DNA of 64,000 bases from Rhizobium sp. WSM4643 (GTDB lineage Bacteria > Pseudomonadota > Alphaproteobacteria > Rhizobiales > Rhizobiaceae). How positions within the stretch are numbered: the first letter of the stretch is position 1; every line of letters starts with the position of its first letter. Shown one piece after another: positions 45,144 through 54,478 of this stretch. The notes beneath the pieces are model-generated. The model was not told the DNA's origin, ran no database searches, and worked only from the letters and a program-made list of their open reading frames with translations. The stretch covers positions 62,001-126,000 of the forward strand of contig NZ_CP104040.1 of the NCBI RefSeq assembly GCF_025152745.1, in the 5' to 3' direction. Position numbers and translations under genes: made by a program.

Positions 45144-45807
45144 TCAACCCGCCAGCATGGTATCCCCCAGGCTGTAGCAGTGGCTTGCCTGATAGGCGTT
45201 CCGACCTCGGTTCATGTGCGTCACATTGAAAGTCCGAATGGCGCGCAACATGCGGCGTTCCGCCAGGAATTTGTGGATCGAGGCGGAGCCTCGCACAGTG
45301 ATGCCGAAAATGTCCTCGCCGCGCGGAAAAAAGTAACCGACGTCTTCGGGCGTCGTGACGCAGTCCTCGAGAAAAGCCTCGTCCACATTGCCCTGCGCGG
45401 GTGAATGGTCGGTGGTGAAATGCGAAAGATGCACCAGGAATCGTGCACGCAGGCCCTCGCCGTCGGCGTAGAGCGTGAAAAGCTCCATCCAACTCGCATT
45501 GATGCGGATGAGCGGCTTGTCGGACGTCGAGGGCAGGCACGAAAACCGACCAGTAGTGACGCTCGGTCTTGCGCGGGATGGGGATGCAGGTTTGTCCATA
45601 GACTCTGAGAATTTCCAGAAGGTCTTGCGCCTGCGGGCGACGAAGCAGCTTCTCGAACCGCGCAACGTACCTGAACCGCTGTTCCAGGGACTCCAAGCGC
45701 TCGTCGGCGTCGATCAACTCCGCCTCGCCTTCTATCCAATCGCGCTGTTGCTCAGGATCCAGAAACTTGCGCAAGCCGGTGGTGTTGCGACGGGGAGTCG
45801 TTCTCAT
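45144..45807 (-). pseudogene. Conserved hypothetical gene with a one-base frameshift
   Basis: Frame 1 from 45807 (MRTTPRRNTTGLRKFLDPEQQRDWIEGE...) is convincing up to HYWSVF. A second frame then carries the protein on (SCLPSTSDKPLIRINASWMELFTLYADGEGLRARFLVHLSHFTTDHS...) to a stop at 45144. The crossing lies near 45540-45550 in a TTTT run; removing one T joins them into one protein of about 220 residues. No domain is recognised. Sequencing error or true loss cannot be told apart from sequence alone. Confidence 0.6.
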
Positions 45808-46048
45808 GTCAGATCCGTGTCTTCATCGCTCCACCGGCCTGATCCCGCACGTGTCCATGCAGCCCCGCGACGTCGGCTCCTGGCGGTGAGGCGCCGTTCG
45901 CAGCCGGGCGGCTTGCCGGCGCGGTGCATCAACGCACCGGCCGCACCATAACATCTATCGAACGAATGGCGAAAGACCGACCTTCATCTGGCCCGAAAGC
46001 CAAAGCTTACTGACGACCAAACCGCTGCGCACTTTTCGGCATCATGCT

Positions 46049-46525
46049 CTAGTAGACGAACGGATCGACCTCGGCCGCGGTATGGGTTCCCGGCTCTTTC
46101 GGATAGATCACGCCCTTGCGCAGGATGATGTTGGCGTAGAGCCTGGGCTCGCCGGTCTGGATCACCGCATGGGCGGTCTTCACCCTTCCGTAGAAATCCT
46201 GGCCGATCAGCGGCACCACCTGCCGATGCGGCTCGTGGCGGGCACAGCAGTCGATCATCTCCTCGTGCACGGGGTCGAGCTTGTCGCGCTCGGCCTTGAC
46301 GGTCGAGCGGAAGATCGCCTCCGCCACGAAATCGTCGATCGGCAGCACGCTGAGCACGGCGTTGAGGACCGGGATGAGGTGGTGGCCGTCGAGCCGGATC
46401 AGCCGGCGGGCATGTTCGACGCCCGGATAATTGCCGTCGACGATGGCAATCTCATCGCCGTGGCCCATGGCGCGAAGCGTAAATAGCAGCTCCGGGCTCA
46501 ACAGCGGATCAAGTCCTTTCAGCAT
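46049..46525 (-). CDS. RbsD/FucU-family sugar mutarotase
   Basis: A 158-residue protein of the RbsD/FucU family, which interconverts anomers of sugars (fucose, ribose) to ease uptake or catabolism. The family N-terminus LDPLLSPELLFTLRAMGHGDEIAIVDGNYP has the conserved His/Asp, and the C-terminal YANIILRKGVI motif is present. Its start overlaps the 3' end of the ROK regulator by 17 bases, so the two are co-transcribed. With the fructose transport genes next door, a ketose substrate is likely. Confidence 0.87.
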   Translation of the reverse strand: MLKGLDPLLSPELLFTLRAMGHGDEIAIVDGNYPGVEHARRLIRLDGHHLIPVLNAVLSVLPIDDFVAEAIFRSTVKAERDKLDPVHEEMIDCCARHEPHRQVVPLIGQDFYGRVKTAHAVIQTGEPRLYANIILRKGVIYPKEPGTHTAAEVDPFVY

Positions 46526-47756
46526 GGTCTATCTCCTTGAAAAGTACGTTCTGGTCGGTGAGGTAACGCGCGAAGATCGGCAGGCTGGCGCCACCGATGG
46601 CGCGCGCCTGGGCGCCGACCGCGCCCTCGATGATTTCAGGCATGACGACGCCCTGCAGGTCGAGTTTGGCAGCTTCGTCGATGGTGGCCTGCACCAAGCG
46701 GCTGCGCACCCAATCGGGAAAGCCGCCATCGATGACGGCCGCACTGAAATCGAGGATCGAGGCGGCGGCGACGATCGCCTGCGCCAACGCCTTGGCGCTA
46801 TCCCGGATCCAGGCTTCCATCGGCTCGCCGAAATCCACCCAGTCGTCGGCGGAATACCAGAGCGGCTCTGGATCGATGCCGCGTTCGCGCAGCATGTTCT
46901 CGAGCACGAAGATCGAGGCGATTTCGAGCAACTGCTTCGTCTCGCCGTTCTTGCCCCGCACCGGCAGCGGTCCGATCGCGCCTGCCGTGCCGGTGCGGCC
47001 GGAAAAGATCGCCGAATTCAAGACGATGCCGCCGCCGATGAAGGAGCCGATGAAGAAATAGACGAAATCCGGGTAGGACGGCCCAACGCCGAAGACGAGT
47101 TCGGCGCCGCAGGCGCTGGTCGCATCGTTCTGCATGAAGACCGGATAGGAGACGCGAGAGGCGACGTCGGCCTGCAGGTCGACGTCGCGCCAGACCTCCA
47201 TGGCGCCCGGCGGCGCACCCACCTCTTCGGCCCAGTTCCAGAGCTCGAAGGGGGCGGCGATGCCGAGGCCGGCAATGCGGCCGCGCTGCTTGTCGTCGAG
47301 CCGGTCTTCCAACTCGCGGATGCCCGAGGTGACGAAGGCGAGGATTTCATTCGGCAGCGGATAGGCATAGGTCCGGTGCAACTGCATGCGGATGCGGCCG
47401 ACGAAATCCATCAGCACCAGATCGGCGCTGCGCCGGCCCATCTTCAGGCCGAAGGAATAGACGGCATCGGGATTGATATGCATCGGGATCGACGGCTGGC
47501 CGACGCGGCCGCGCACCGGTTCCCCGCGCGACAGCAGCCCTTCCTTTTCCAGCACCCGCATGATGACGGAGACGGTCTGCGCCGACAGCCCGCTGCGGCG
47601 CGCGATATCGGCCTTCGACAGCGCGCCGTAGAGACGCACCAGCGACAGCACGAGCCGTTCGTTATAGGCTCGCACCCTGACCTGGTTCGCACCTCCGGCC
47701 GGATTGAGAATTGGTGGCGGGACCGGCGTGTGTTCCGGTCCATCCAAGGACGACAT
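46509..47756 (-). CDS. frcR: ROK-family transcriptional regulator of the fructose genes, FrcR-like
   Basis: A 415-residue ROK protein. An N-terminal winged helix (about residues 35-95, LSLVRLYGALSKADIARRSGLSAQTVSVIMRVLEKEGLL) precedes an ASKHA sugar-binding fold (about 115-400). The region FIGGGIVLNSAIFSGRTGTAGAIGPLPV aligns with the ROK zinc/sugar site, but the usual Cys cluster is absent. It is divergent from frcB, matching the layout of rhizobial frcR-frcBCAK loci. It likely represses or activates frcB in response to a sugar. Start ATG 47754-47756 chosen for family length. Confidence 0.85.
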   Translation of the reverse strand: MSSLDGPEHTPVPPPILNPAGGANQVRVRAYNERLVLSLVRLYGALSKADIARRSGLSAQTVSVIMRVLEKEGLLSRGEPVRGRVGQPSIPMHINPDAVYSFGLKMGRRSADLVLMDFVGRIRMQLHRTYAYPLPNEILAFVTSGIRELEDRLDDKQRGRIAGLGIAAPFELWNWAEEVGAPPGAMEVWRDVDLQADVASRVSYPVFMQNDATSACGAELVFGVGPSYPDFVYFFIGSFIGGGIVLNSAIFSGRTGTAGAIGPLPVRGKNGETKQLLEIASIFVLENMLRERGIDPEPLWYSADDWVDFGEPMEAWIRDSAKALAQAIVAAASILDFSAAVIDGGFPDWVRSRLVQATIDEAAKLDLQGVVMPEIIEGAVGAQARAIGGASLPIFARYLTDQNVLFKEIDHAERT

Positions 47757-47824
47757 GGCCGCTCCTCCCGATCGTTGGCCTATTGCCCTAATTCGTTCGA
47801 GCATGCCACATCGAATTAATAATT

Positions 47825-47869
47825 CAATTGGATTTATTTATTGACAAGCCAATTTCTTTTCGCTCTTAA
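47825..47869 (+). promoter_or_regulatory. Candidate frcB promoter with overlapping dyad
   Basis: The -35 box TTGACA is at 47841-47846, and a weak TCTTAA lies 17 bases later. The dyad AATTGG (47825-47830) / CCAATT (47849-47854) straddles the -35. Its place between divergent frcR and frcB fits a ROK operator. Confidence 0.5.
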
Positions 47870-47985
47870 TTGCCGTCGTCAAGGGCACGGGACCGCTGGG
47901 AGGCATTAGCGATCCACGGCGAAGTGTCATATCTTAAGCTTCCGGCCCCGCAGGGGCGGCGCCGGCAAACTCTGGGAGGAGTTCC

Positions 47986-49005
47986 ATGAAGAAATCCGTT
48001 CTCGCTTTCGGCGCGCTCGCGCTTGGTGTCACCTTTTCCGCTCCTGTCATGGCGGCTGACGTGGCTGCCTGCCTGATCACCAAGACCGACACCAACCCCT
48101 TCTTCGTCAAGATGAAGGAAGGTGCGACGGCCAAGGCCAAGGAACTCGGCGTCTCGCTGAAGTCCTATGCCGGCAAGGTCGACGGTGACAGCGAAAGCCA
48201 GGTGGCTGCGATCGAAAGCTGCATTGCCGACGGCGCAAAGGGCATCCTGATTGCTGCTTCCGACACCAAGGGCATCGTGTCTTCGGTCAAGAAGGCCCGT
48301 GATGCCGGCCTGCTGGTCATCGCTCTCGACACGCCGCTCGAGCCGGCCGATGCCGCCGACGCCACCTTCGCCACCGACAACCTGCTCGCCGGCAAGCTGA
48401 TCGGCCAGTGGGCCAAGGAAACGCTGGGCGACAAGGTGAAGGACGCCAAGGTCGGCTTCCTCGATCTGACCCCGTCGCAGCCGACGGTCGACGTTCTGCG
48501 CGACCAGGGCTTCATGATGGGCTTCGGCATCGATCCGAAGGACCCGAACAAGATCGGCGACGAGGACGATGCTCGTATCGTCGGTCATGACGTGACCAAC
48601 GGCAATGAAGAAGGCGGCCGCAAGGCCATGGAAAACCTTCTGCAGAAGGATCCGAGCATCAACGTCATCCACACGATCAACGAGCCGGCCGCTGTCGGCG
48701 CCTATCAGGCGCTGAAGGCTGTCGGCATGGAAAAGAACGTGCTGATCGTCTCGGTCGACGGTGGTTGCCCGGGCGTGAAGTCGGTCAAGGAAGGCGTCAT
48801 CGGCGCCACCTCGCAGCAATATCCGCTGATGATGGCAGCCCTTGGCGTCGAAGCGATCAAGAAGTTCGCCGACAGTGGTGAAAAGCCGAAGCCGACCGAA
48901 GGCAAGTCCTTCTACGACACCGGCGTCTCGCTCGTCACCGACAAGCCGGTTTCCGGCGTCAAGTCGATCGACACCAAGGAAGGCACCGACAAGTGCTGGG
49001 GCTGA
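47986..49005 (+). CDS. frcB: Fructose ABC transporter, substrate-binding protein FrcB
   Basis: A 339-residue periplasmic sugar-binding protein of the RbsB-like type. The signal peptide (residues 1-23, ending VMA-AD) is followed by [15 protein letters not shown], typical of the N-lobe. Aromatic and acidic ligand positions (DTPLE, DGGCPG) are present. Strong ribosome site GGAGGAG. It is the first gene of frcB-frcC-frcA-frcK. Binds fructose, and in Sinorhizobium also mannose and ribose, as I recall. A hairpin after its stop probably protects its mRNA. Confidence 0.93.
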   Translation: MKKSVLAFGALALGVTFSAPVMAADVAACLITKTDTNPFFVKMKEGATAKAKELGVSLKSYAGKVDGDSESQVAAIESCIADGAKGILIAASDTKGIVSSVKKARDAGLLVIALDTPLEPADAADATFATDNLLAGKLIGQWAKETLGDKVKDAKVGFLDLTPSQPTVDVLRDQGFMMGFGIDPKDPNKIGDEDDARIVGHDVTNGNEEGGRKAMENLLQKDPSINVIHTINEPAAVGAYQALKAVGMEKNVLIVSVDGGCPGVKSVKEGVIGATSQQYPLMMAALGVEAIKKFADSGEKPKPTEGKSFYDTGVSLVTDKPVSGVKSIDTKEGTDKCWG

Positions 49006-49026
49006 GCCCTGATTGTTGAAAGCAGA

Positions 49027-49056
49027 CCGGCCGGGGCTTGATCCCCGGCCGTTTTC
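49027..49056 (+). promoter_or_regulatory. Hairpin between frcB and frcC
   Basis: The stem GGCCGGGG / CCCCGGCC with a six-base loop is followed by GTTTTCG. Such intercistronic hairpins usually stop 3' decay or part of transcription, so the binding protein is made in excess over the permease. Confidence 0.7.
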
Positions 49057-49160
49057 GACGGACGATGTGCCGTCGCCTCACGAACCGGCTAATCAAAGAC
49101 CGGATGGATATCGGTGACGGCCCCCGCGCGAGTTCGGCGCGCGGATGCGGAGGAGGAACC

Positions 49161-50225
49161 ATGACCGGAACACAGGAATTCGAACGTGTCCTCGACGGCA
49201 GCGACAAGAGCGTTGCCTCCTTCGAGCACGAGAATGTCTCGCTGATCAAGCGCGCGCAGCATTTTCTCCACTCGACGCCGGCCGCCGTGCCGCTGATCGT
49301 GCTGGTGCTGGCGATCATCATTTTCGGGATCACCATCGGCGGACGGTTCTTCTCGTCCTATACGCTGACCCTGATCCTGCAGCAGATCGCCATCGTCGGT
49401 ATTCTCGGCGCCGCCCAGACGCTGGTCATCCTGACTGCCGGCATCGATCTTTCGATCGGCGTCATCATGGTGATCTCGGCGGTGATCATGGGCAATGTCG
49501 CCATCACCTACGGCATACCGACGCCGATCGCGGTCGCGGCCGGCATGCTTGTCGGCGGCCTTTGCGGATTGCTGAACGGCTTCCTCGTCGCCTACATGAA
49601 GCTGCCGCCCTTCATCGTCACGCTCGGCACGTGGAACATCGTCATGGCGACGAATTTCATCTATTCCGCCAATGAGACGATCCGCGACACCGACGTCGAC
49701 GAAAAGGCGCCGCTGCTGCATCTTTTCGCCGTGAGCTTCAAGCTCGGCAGCGCCGTGCTGACCGTCGGCGTCATCGCCATGGTGCTGCTCGTCGTGGTCC
49801 TCTGGTATGTCCTCAATCACACCGCCTGGGGCCGGCATGTCTATGCCGTCGGCGACGATCCGGAGGCAGCCAAGCTCTCCGGCATTCAGACCAAGAAGGT
49901 GCTGCTGACCGTTTACGCCATCTCGGGCGTCATTGCCGGCTTGGCCGCCTGGGTCTCGATCGGCCGCAACGGCTCGATCTCGCCGTCCTCGGCCGTCACC
50001 GATTTTAACCTGCAGGCGATCACCGCGACTGTGATCGGCGGCATCTCGCTGTTCGGCGGCCGCGGCTCCATCCTCGGCACGCTCTTCGGTGCGATGATCG
50101 TCGGCGTCGTCTCGATGGGCCTCAACATGCTCGGCGCCGACCCGCAATGGAAAGTCCTTTTGACGGGTGTGCTGATCATCGCCGCCGTCGCCATCGATCA
50201 GTGGATCAGAAAGGTTTCGGTGTAA
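49161..50225 (+). CDS. frcC: Fructose ABC transporter, permease FrcC
   Basis: A 354-residue RbsC-type permease with about nine to ten transmembrane helices. The inner-loop helix motif GDDPEAAKLSGI, which contacts the ATPase, lies near residue 235. The start at 49161 follows a perfect AGGAGG; the frame is open upstream but lacks a ribosome site. Hydrophobic segments cluster at about residues 40-60, 70-185 and 210-345. It ends two bases before frcA. Confidence 0.92.
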   Translation: MTGTQEFERVLDGSDKSVASFEHENVSLIKRAQHFLHSTPAAVPLIVLVLAIIIFGITIGGRFFSSYTLTLILQQIAIVGILGAAQTLVILTAGIDLSIGVIMVISAVIMGNVAITYGIPTPIAVAAGMLVGGLCGLLNGFLVAYMKLPPFIVTLGTWNIVMATNFIYSANETIRDTDVDEKAPLLHLFAVSFKLGSAVLTVGVIAMVLLVVVLWYVLNHTAWGRHVYAVGDDPEAAKLSGIQTKKVLLTVYAISGVIAGLAAWVSIGRNGSISPSSAVTDFNLQAITATVIGGISLFGGRGSILGTLFGAMIVGVVSMGLNMLGADPQWKVLLTGVLIIAAVAIDQWIRKVSV

Positions 50226-50227
50226 TC

Positions 50228-51010
50228 ATGGATCGCGAACCCCTTCTCACCGCCCGCGGTCTCGTCAAGCGCTATGGCCGCGTGACCGCGCTCGACAATG
50301 CCGATTTCGACCTCTATCCGGGTGAAATCCTCGCCGTCATCGGCGATAACGGCGCCGGCAAATCCTCGCTCATCAAGGCGATATCGGGCGCCGTCACCCC
50401 GGACGAGGGAGTGATCACCCTGGAAGGCCGGCAGGTGCAGTTCCGCTCGCCGATGGAAGCGCGCGAAGCCGGCATCGAAACCGTCTACCAGAACCTCGCT
50501 TTGTCGCCGGCACTGTCGATCGCCGACAACATGTTCCTCGGCCGCGAGATCCGCAAATCCGGCGTGCTCGGTTCGATGTTCCGCATGCTCGACCGGCCGG
50601 CCATGGAAAAGCTGGCGCGCAACAAGCTGTCCGAACTCGGCTTGATGACCATCCAGAACATCAACCAGGCGGTGGAAACGCTCTCCGGCGGTCAGCGCCA
50701 GGGTGTCGCGGTCGCCCGCGCCGCCGCCTTCGGCTCGAAGGTCATCATCATGGACGAACCGACGGCAGCGCTTGGCGTCAAGGAAAGCCGCCGCGTGCTG
50801 GAACTGATCCTCGACGTGCGCGCCCGTGGTCTGCCGATCGTGCTGATCTCCCACAACATGCCGCATGTCTTCGAAGTGGCCGACCGGATCCATATCCACC
50901 GTCTCGGCCGGCGGCTGACGGTGATCGATCCGAAGGAATACACCATGTCCGACGCCGTCGCCTTCATGACCGGCGCCAAGGCGGTGCCGACGGAGCCGGT
51001 CGCCGCATGA
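50228..51010 (+). CDS. frcA: Fructose ABC transporter, ATP-binding protein FrcA
   Basis: A 260-residue single-domain sugar-ABC ATPase, not the double-domain RbsA type. Walker A is GDNGAGKSS (about residue 38), the signature LSGGQRQG, and Walker B VIIMDEPTA followed by an H-loop ISHN. It begins two bases after the frcC stop and overlaps frcK by four bases (ATGA). Confidence 0.94.
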   Translation: MDREPLLTARGLVKRYGRVTALDNADFDLYPGEILAVIGDNGAGKSSLIKAISGAVTPDEGVITLEGRQVQFRSPMEAREAGIETVYQNLALSPALSIADNMFLGREIRKSGVLGSMFRMLDRPAMEKLARNKLSELGLMTIQNINQAVETLSGGQRQGVAVARAAAFGSKVIIMDEPTAALGVKESRRVLELILDVRARGLPIVLISHNMPHVFEVADRIHIHRLGRRLTVIDPKEYTMSDAVAFMTGAKAVPTEPVAA

Positions 51011-51639
51011 ACGCACGCATCGATGAAATCGCCGGCGCAGTTCTTGACCGCGCCGGCCCTTCCAAGCGTTTCCTGATCGCCATCGCCGGACCGCCGGGCG
51101 CCGGAAAATCGACCATGGCCGACAATCTGGCGGAAGCGCTGAAGGCCAGGGGCGAAAGTGCCGAAGTCCTGCCGATGGATGGTTTTCACATGGACAACGC
51201 CATCCTGATCGAACGCGGCCTGCTGACGCGCAAGGGGATCCCCGAAACCTTCGATGTCCGCGGTTTCCTCGATATCATCCGCGCCGTCAGGCGGGCCGAT
51301 CAGGAAGTTCTGGTGCCAGTATTCGATCGCTCACGTGAACTCGCGATCGCGTCCGCCCGACCTGTTTCCCCCGATCACCGCTTCATCATCGTCGAGGGCA
51401 ATTATCTGCTTTTTTCGCTCGGCAAATGGGCCGAACTCGAAGGCGTCTTCGATTTTTCGATCATGCTGGCGCCGCCGATCGAGGTGCTCGAAGAGCGGCT
51501 CTGGGCACGCTGGCGCGGTTACAACCTGACCGAGGAGGCCGCCAGCGCCAAGGTCTACGGCAACGACCTGCCGAACGGTCGGCTGATCCTCGAAAACCGC
51601 CGCCCGGCCGATGTGACGCTGGAGATCGCGCTGGCGTGA
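51007..51639 (+). CDS. frcK: FrcK, P-loop kinase-like protein of the fructose operon
   Basis: A 210-residue P-loop protein of the pantothenate/uridine-kinase-like group, with Walker A GPPGAGKSTMAD (about residue 26) and an acidic catalytic stretch MDGFHMDNAILIERGLL. It resembles the FrcK protein described with frcBCA in Sinorhizobium, thought to phosphorylate incoming sugar, but a direct fructose kinase activity is not certain. Its start overlaps the frcA stop. A separate fructokinase lies at 59145 in this window. Confidence 0.85.
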   Translation: MNARIDEIAGAVLDRAGPSKRFLIAIAGPPGAGKSTMADNLAEALKARGESAEVLPMDGFHMDNAILIERGLLTRKGIPETFDVRGFLDIIRAVRRADQEVLVPVFDRSRELAIASARPVSPDHRFIIVEGNYLLFSLGKWAELEGVFDFSIMLAPPIEVLEERLWARWRGYNLTEEAASAKVYGNDLPNGRLILENRRPADVTLEIALA

Positions 51640-51645
51640 TGCCGC

Positions 51646-51671
51646 GGATTGTTCTCACATGGGAACAATCC
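51646..51671 (+). terminator. Candidate hairpin terminator after frcK
   Basis: A perfect nine-base-pair dyad GGATTGTTC / GAACAATCC with an eight-base loop begins seven bases after the frcK stop. There is no T run, so it may be a stability element instead. The remainder of 51672-51972 shows no gene. Confidence 0.5.
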
Positions 51672-51972
51672 ATCCGCCCGGTTCTGCGTAGCGGTTCCGG
51701 ATGCCGATAGGCATAACAAGGTGCTGGCAGCGCCTCTTGTGAATCAAGGTTTCGCAGCAAGTCGGCCGAATTCGGGCAAAAGGGACTTGCGCTTGAGTAT
51801 GGTCGCGAAGGATAACATCCACACACCCTGCCGTTTGGTCGGTGCCCTCCTTTGGCGGGGTGCCGGCATGTCCGTCATGTAAGAAGTCACGCGATGCGTC
51901 GGGCTCCCCTCGCCGGATTTTCGATGAAGTCTGTGCGTTCATGCCTCTTCCTCATCCCGTTGGAGATGACAT

Positions 51973-53154
51973 ATGGCGTTCAGCCTGCCCATCACGCGCG
52001 CGATCTTCGCCCTTTTTCGCGTTCCATTCTTCCCTGCCGCACTGACTGCAATCCTCTTCGCTATGCTCGCCGAGGCAATGGCCTTCAGTTACATCGCCCG
52101 GCTCGCCGTTGATAAGATCGGCATGTCGCCTCTGCAGTTGGGAGCTTTTCTAAGCCTGTCGGCGATCTCAGGCATCGTCGTCACGACGATCTTTGGCCAC
52201 TTTCACGATCGCAAGCCGATGATGTGGCCGTTGCTGATATCCTTGCTGGCCAAGATGGCTGGGTTCGGTCTCTGCGCGGTGGCGAGCGAACCGTGGATGC
52301 TGTTTCTCAACGCGGCCGTCCTCTTCGGTATCAGTTCTGCCTCGTTCTCCCTGCTGTTTGCGACGGCGAAAGGCTATCTCGATCGCACAGGCGAGCAGAC
52401 GAGCGCCAAGGGCATGGCGGCGCTGCGCACGTGCAATTCGCTGAGTTGGGCCGTCGGGCCAGCCCTGGGCGCCATTCTTGTTCGCTACTGGGACCTCGAT
52501 GGCATCTATGTCGGCGCAGCTTTGCTCGCCGCCTTGGCGCTGGCGGTCGTGCTGGTGAGCCGCATCAAGGTCGTGGCGGATACAGCTAGCCGGCAGCGCC
52601 TGACGCTGGACGTTTTGATGTCCACAGCGCCTGCCGTGTTGGCGCTTACCGCCTTTCACACGGCCATGTTCACCGGTGCCAATGCCGTGTCGATCGTCGT
52701 TGCCCAGCAGTTGGGATCCGAGGCGGACGTCGGCCTGCTGTTCAGCCTCTGCGCGCTTCTTGAGGTGATTGTGATGAGCCTGTTCGTGTTTCGGCCGGCA
52801 CGCGGGGCGAACAGGCTGCTCCTGCTGGCCGGCTTCGGGGTCTTCGCCGTCTATTACCTGTTGCCGATCCCCTGGCCTTCACTGACGACGCTCTACCTTG
52901 CGCAGTTGCTGCGGGCGACAGGCATCGCGATCATCAGTATCGTCGGCATGGCTCATTTGCAGGATCTGTTGCCTGGCAGGGCTGGAATCGCAGCGGCCCT
53001 CTTTGGCAATAGCGCGAATGCCGGCCTTCTTTTCTCGGGGCTCGGGACCGGCCTTTGGGCGCAATCCTTTGGCTACTGGTCGTTGTTCGAGCTTTGCGCC
53101 GGTCTCTGTCTGCTCGGAGCGGCATTGTGCCTGATAAGATCGGTTCGGAGATAG
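51973..53154 (+). CDS. MFS transporter
   Basis: A 393-residue protein with about 12 hydrophobic segments. The MFS motif A-like loop GHFHDRKPMMWPL lies between TM2 and TM3, and a second MALQDL-type segment follows late in the protein. It resembles sugar efflux transporters of the SetA group (VDKIGMSPLQLGAFLSLSAISGI), which export sugars and analogues. The gene ahead is the fructose operon, so sugar efflux is a fair guess. A TTGGAG site precedes the ATG. Confidence 0.82.
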   Translation: MAFSLPITRAIFALFRVPFFPAALTAILFAMLAEAMAFSYIARLAVDKIGMSPLQLGAFLSLSAISGIVVTTIFGHFHDRKPMMWPLLISLLAKMAGFGLCAVASEPWMLFLNAAVLFGISSASFSLLFATAKGYLDRTGEQTSAKGMAALRTCNSLSWAVGPALGAILVRYWDLDGIYVGAALLAALALAVVLVSRIKVVADTASRQRLTLDVLMSTAPAVLALTAFHTAMFTGANAVSIVVAQQLGSEADVGLLFSLCALLEVIVMSLFVFRPARGANRLLLLAGFGVFAVYYLLPIPWPSLTTLYLAQLLRATGIAIISIVGMAHLQDLLPGRAGIAAALFGNSANAGLLFSGLGTGLWAQSFGYWSLFELCAGLCLLGAALCLIRSVRR

Positions 53155-53258
53155 AGCAGCGGGCATGAAAAGAGCGAAAGCCCGCCGTATGAATCAATTT
53201 CAATGCGATGCGCTTTAGTGTTATCGAGACCGCAGACGCATCGCTTCGGAGGCCTGCC

Positions 53259-54305
53259 ATGCAATCGATCACCATCCGCCGTCCTGATGACTGGCACCTG
53301 CATCTGCGCGACGGCGCCATGCTGGAGGGCGTGATCGCTGATACGAGCCGCACCTTCGCCCGCGCCATCATCATGCCCAATCTCGTGCCGCCGGTCGTCA
53401 CGTCAGCTGACGCCAGGGCCTATCGCGAGCGCATCCTCAAGGCCTTGCCGGACGGCCATCGCTTCCAGCCGCTGATGACGCTTTATCTCACCGAACATAC
53501 CAGCCCGGATGATGTGGAGGAGGGGAAGAACAGCGGCCTCATCACCGCCGTCAAGCTTTATCCCGCCGGCGCCACGACCAATTCGCATGGGGGCGTGCGC
53601 GACATGGAAAAGGCGATGCCGGTGCTGGAGCGCATGGCAAAGATCGGCCTGCCGCTCTGCGTCCATGGCGAGGTGACGACGCCGGAGGTCGATATCTTCG
53701 ACCGCGAGGCCGTCTTCATCGACACCGTGCTCGATCCGCTGCGCCAGCGCCTGCCGGAGCTGAAGGTGACGATGGAGCATGTGACGACATGGGATGGCGT
53801 CGATTACATCAAGGCGGCCAAGGGCAATCTCGCCGGCTCGATCACCACCCACCATCTGATCATCAACCGCAACGCCATCCTCGTCGGCGGCATCCGCCCG
53901 CATTATTACTGCCTGCCCGTCGCCAAGCGCGAAAACCACCGGCTGGCCTTGCGTGCGGCGGCCGTCAGCGGCGATCCGCGCTTCTTCCTCGGCACGGATT
54001 CCGCCCCGCATGTCGATCCGCTAAAGGAATGCGCCTGCGGCTGCGCCGGCATCTATACCTCGGTCAATACGATGAGCTGCCTCGCCCATGTCTTCGAACA
54101 GGAGGGTGCCCTGGAACGGCTCGAAGCCTTCGTGTCGCTGAACGGGCCGGCCTGGTACGGGCTGCAGCCGAACGAGGAGCACATCACCCTGTCACGGCAG
54201 GCCGAGCCGGTCGTCTTTCCCGCGAGGATTGAAACCGGCGCCGGTCCGGTGACGGTGTTCGATCCGATGTTTCCCCTGCGCTGGCAGGTGATGCACCAGG
54301 ATTAA
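53259..54305 (+). CDS. pyrC: Dihydroorotase PyrC
   Basis: A 348-residue class II dihydroorotase, closing carbamoyl-aspartate to dihydroorotate in pyrimidine synthesis. The two-zinc site is visible: DWHLHLRDG (His ligands), the carbamylated Lys in [14 protein letters not shown] and EHVTTW, and the catalytic Asp in LGTDSAPH. The start at 53259 follows CGGAGG. The frame is open upstream to 53208, but those residues are unlike the family. Confidence 0.95.
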   Translation: MQSITIRRPDDWHLHLRDGAMLEGVIADTSRTFARAIIMPNLVPPVVTSADARAYRERILKALPDGHRFQPLMTLYLTEHTSPDDVEEGKNSGLITAVKLYPAGATTNSHGGVRDMEKAMPVLERMAKIGLPLCVHGEVTTPEVDIFDREAVFIDTVLDPLRQRLPELKVTMEHVTTWDGVDYIKAAKGNLAGSITTHHLIINRNAILVGGIRPHYYCLPVAKRENHRLALRAAAVSGDPRFFLGTDSAPHVDPLKECACGCAGIYTSVNTMSCLAHVFEQEGALERLEAFVSLNGPAWYGLQPNEEHITLSRQAEPVVFPARIETGAGPVTVFDPMFPLRWQVMHQD

Positions 54306-54478
54306 GCTTTCGGATTTCAATTTTAAATAGAATATTCATTTTAAAGTTCGACGCGACGTTAAACGCGTAACATTTGCATTGTGCAGTGCATCATTTGTTA
54401 ACGGATGCATAAGACATTTCTCCTCGCAGACCGGTAAGCCGCCATTCGATGCGACAACAGCTGCGGAGACTGAAAAGC

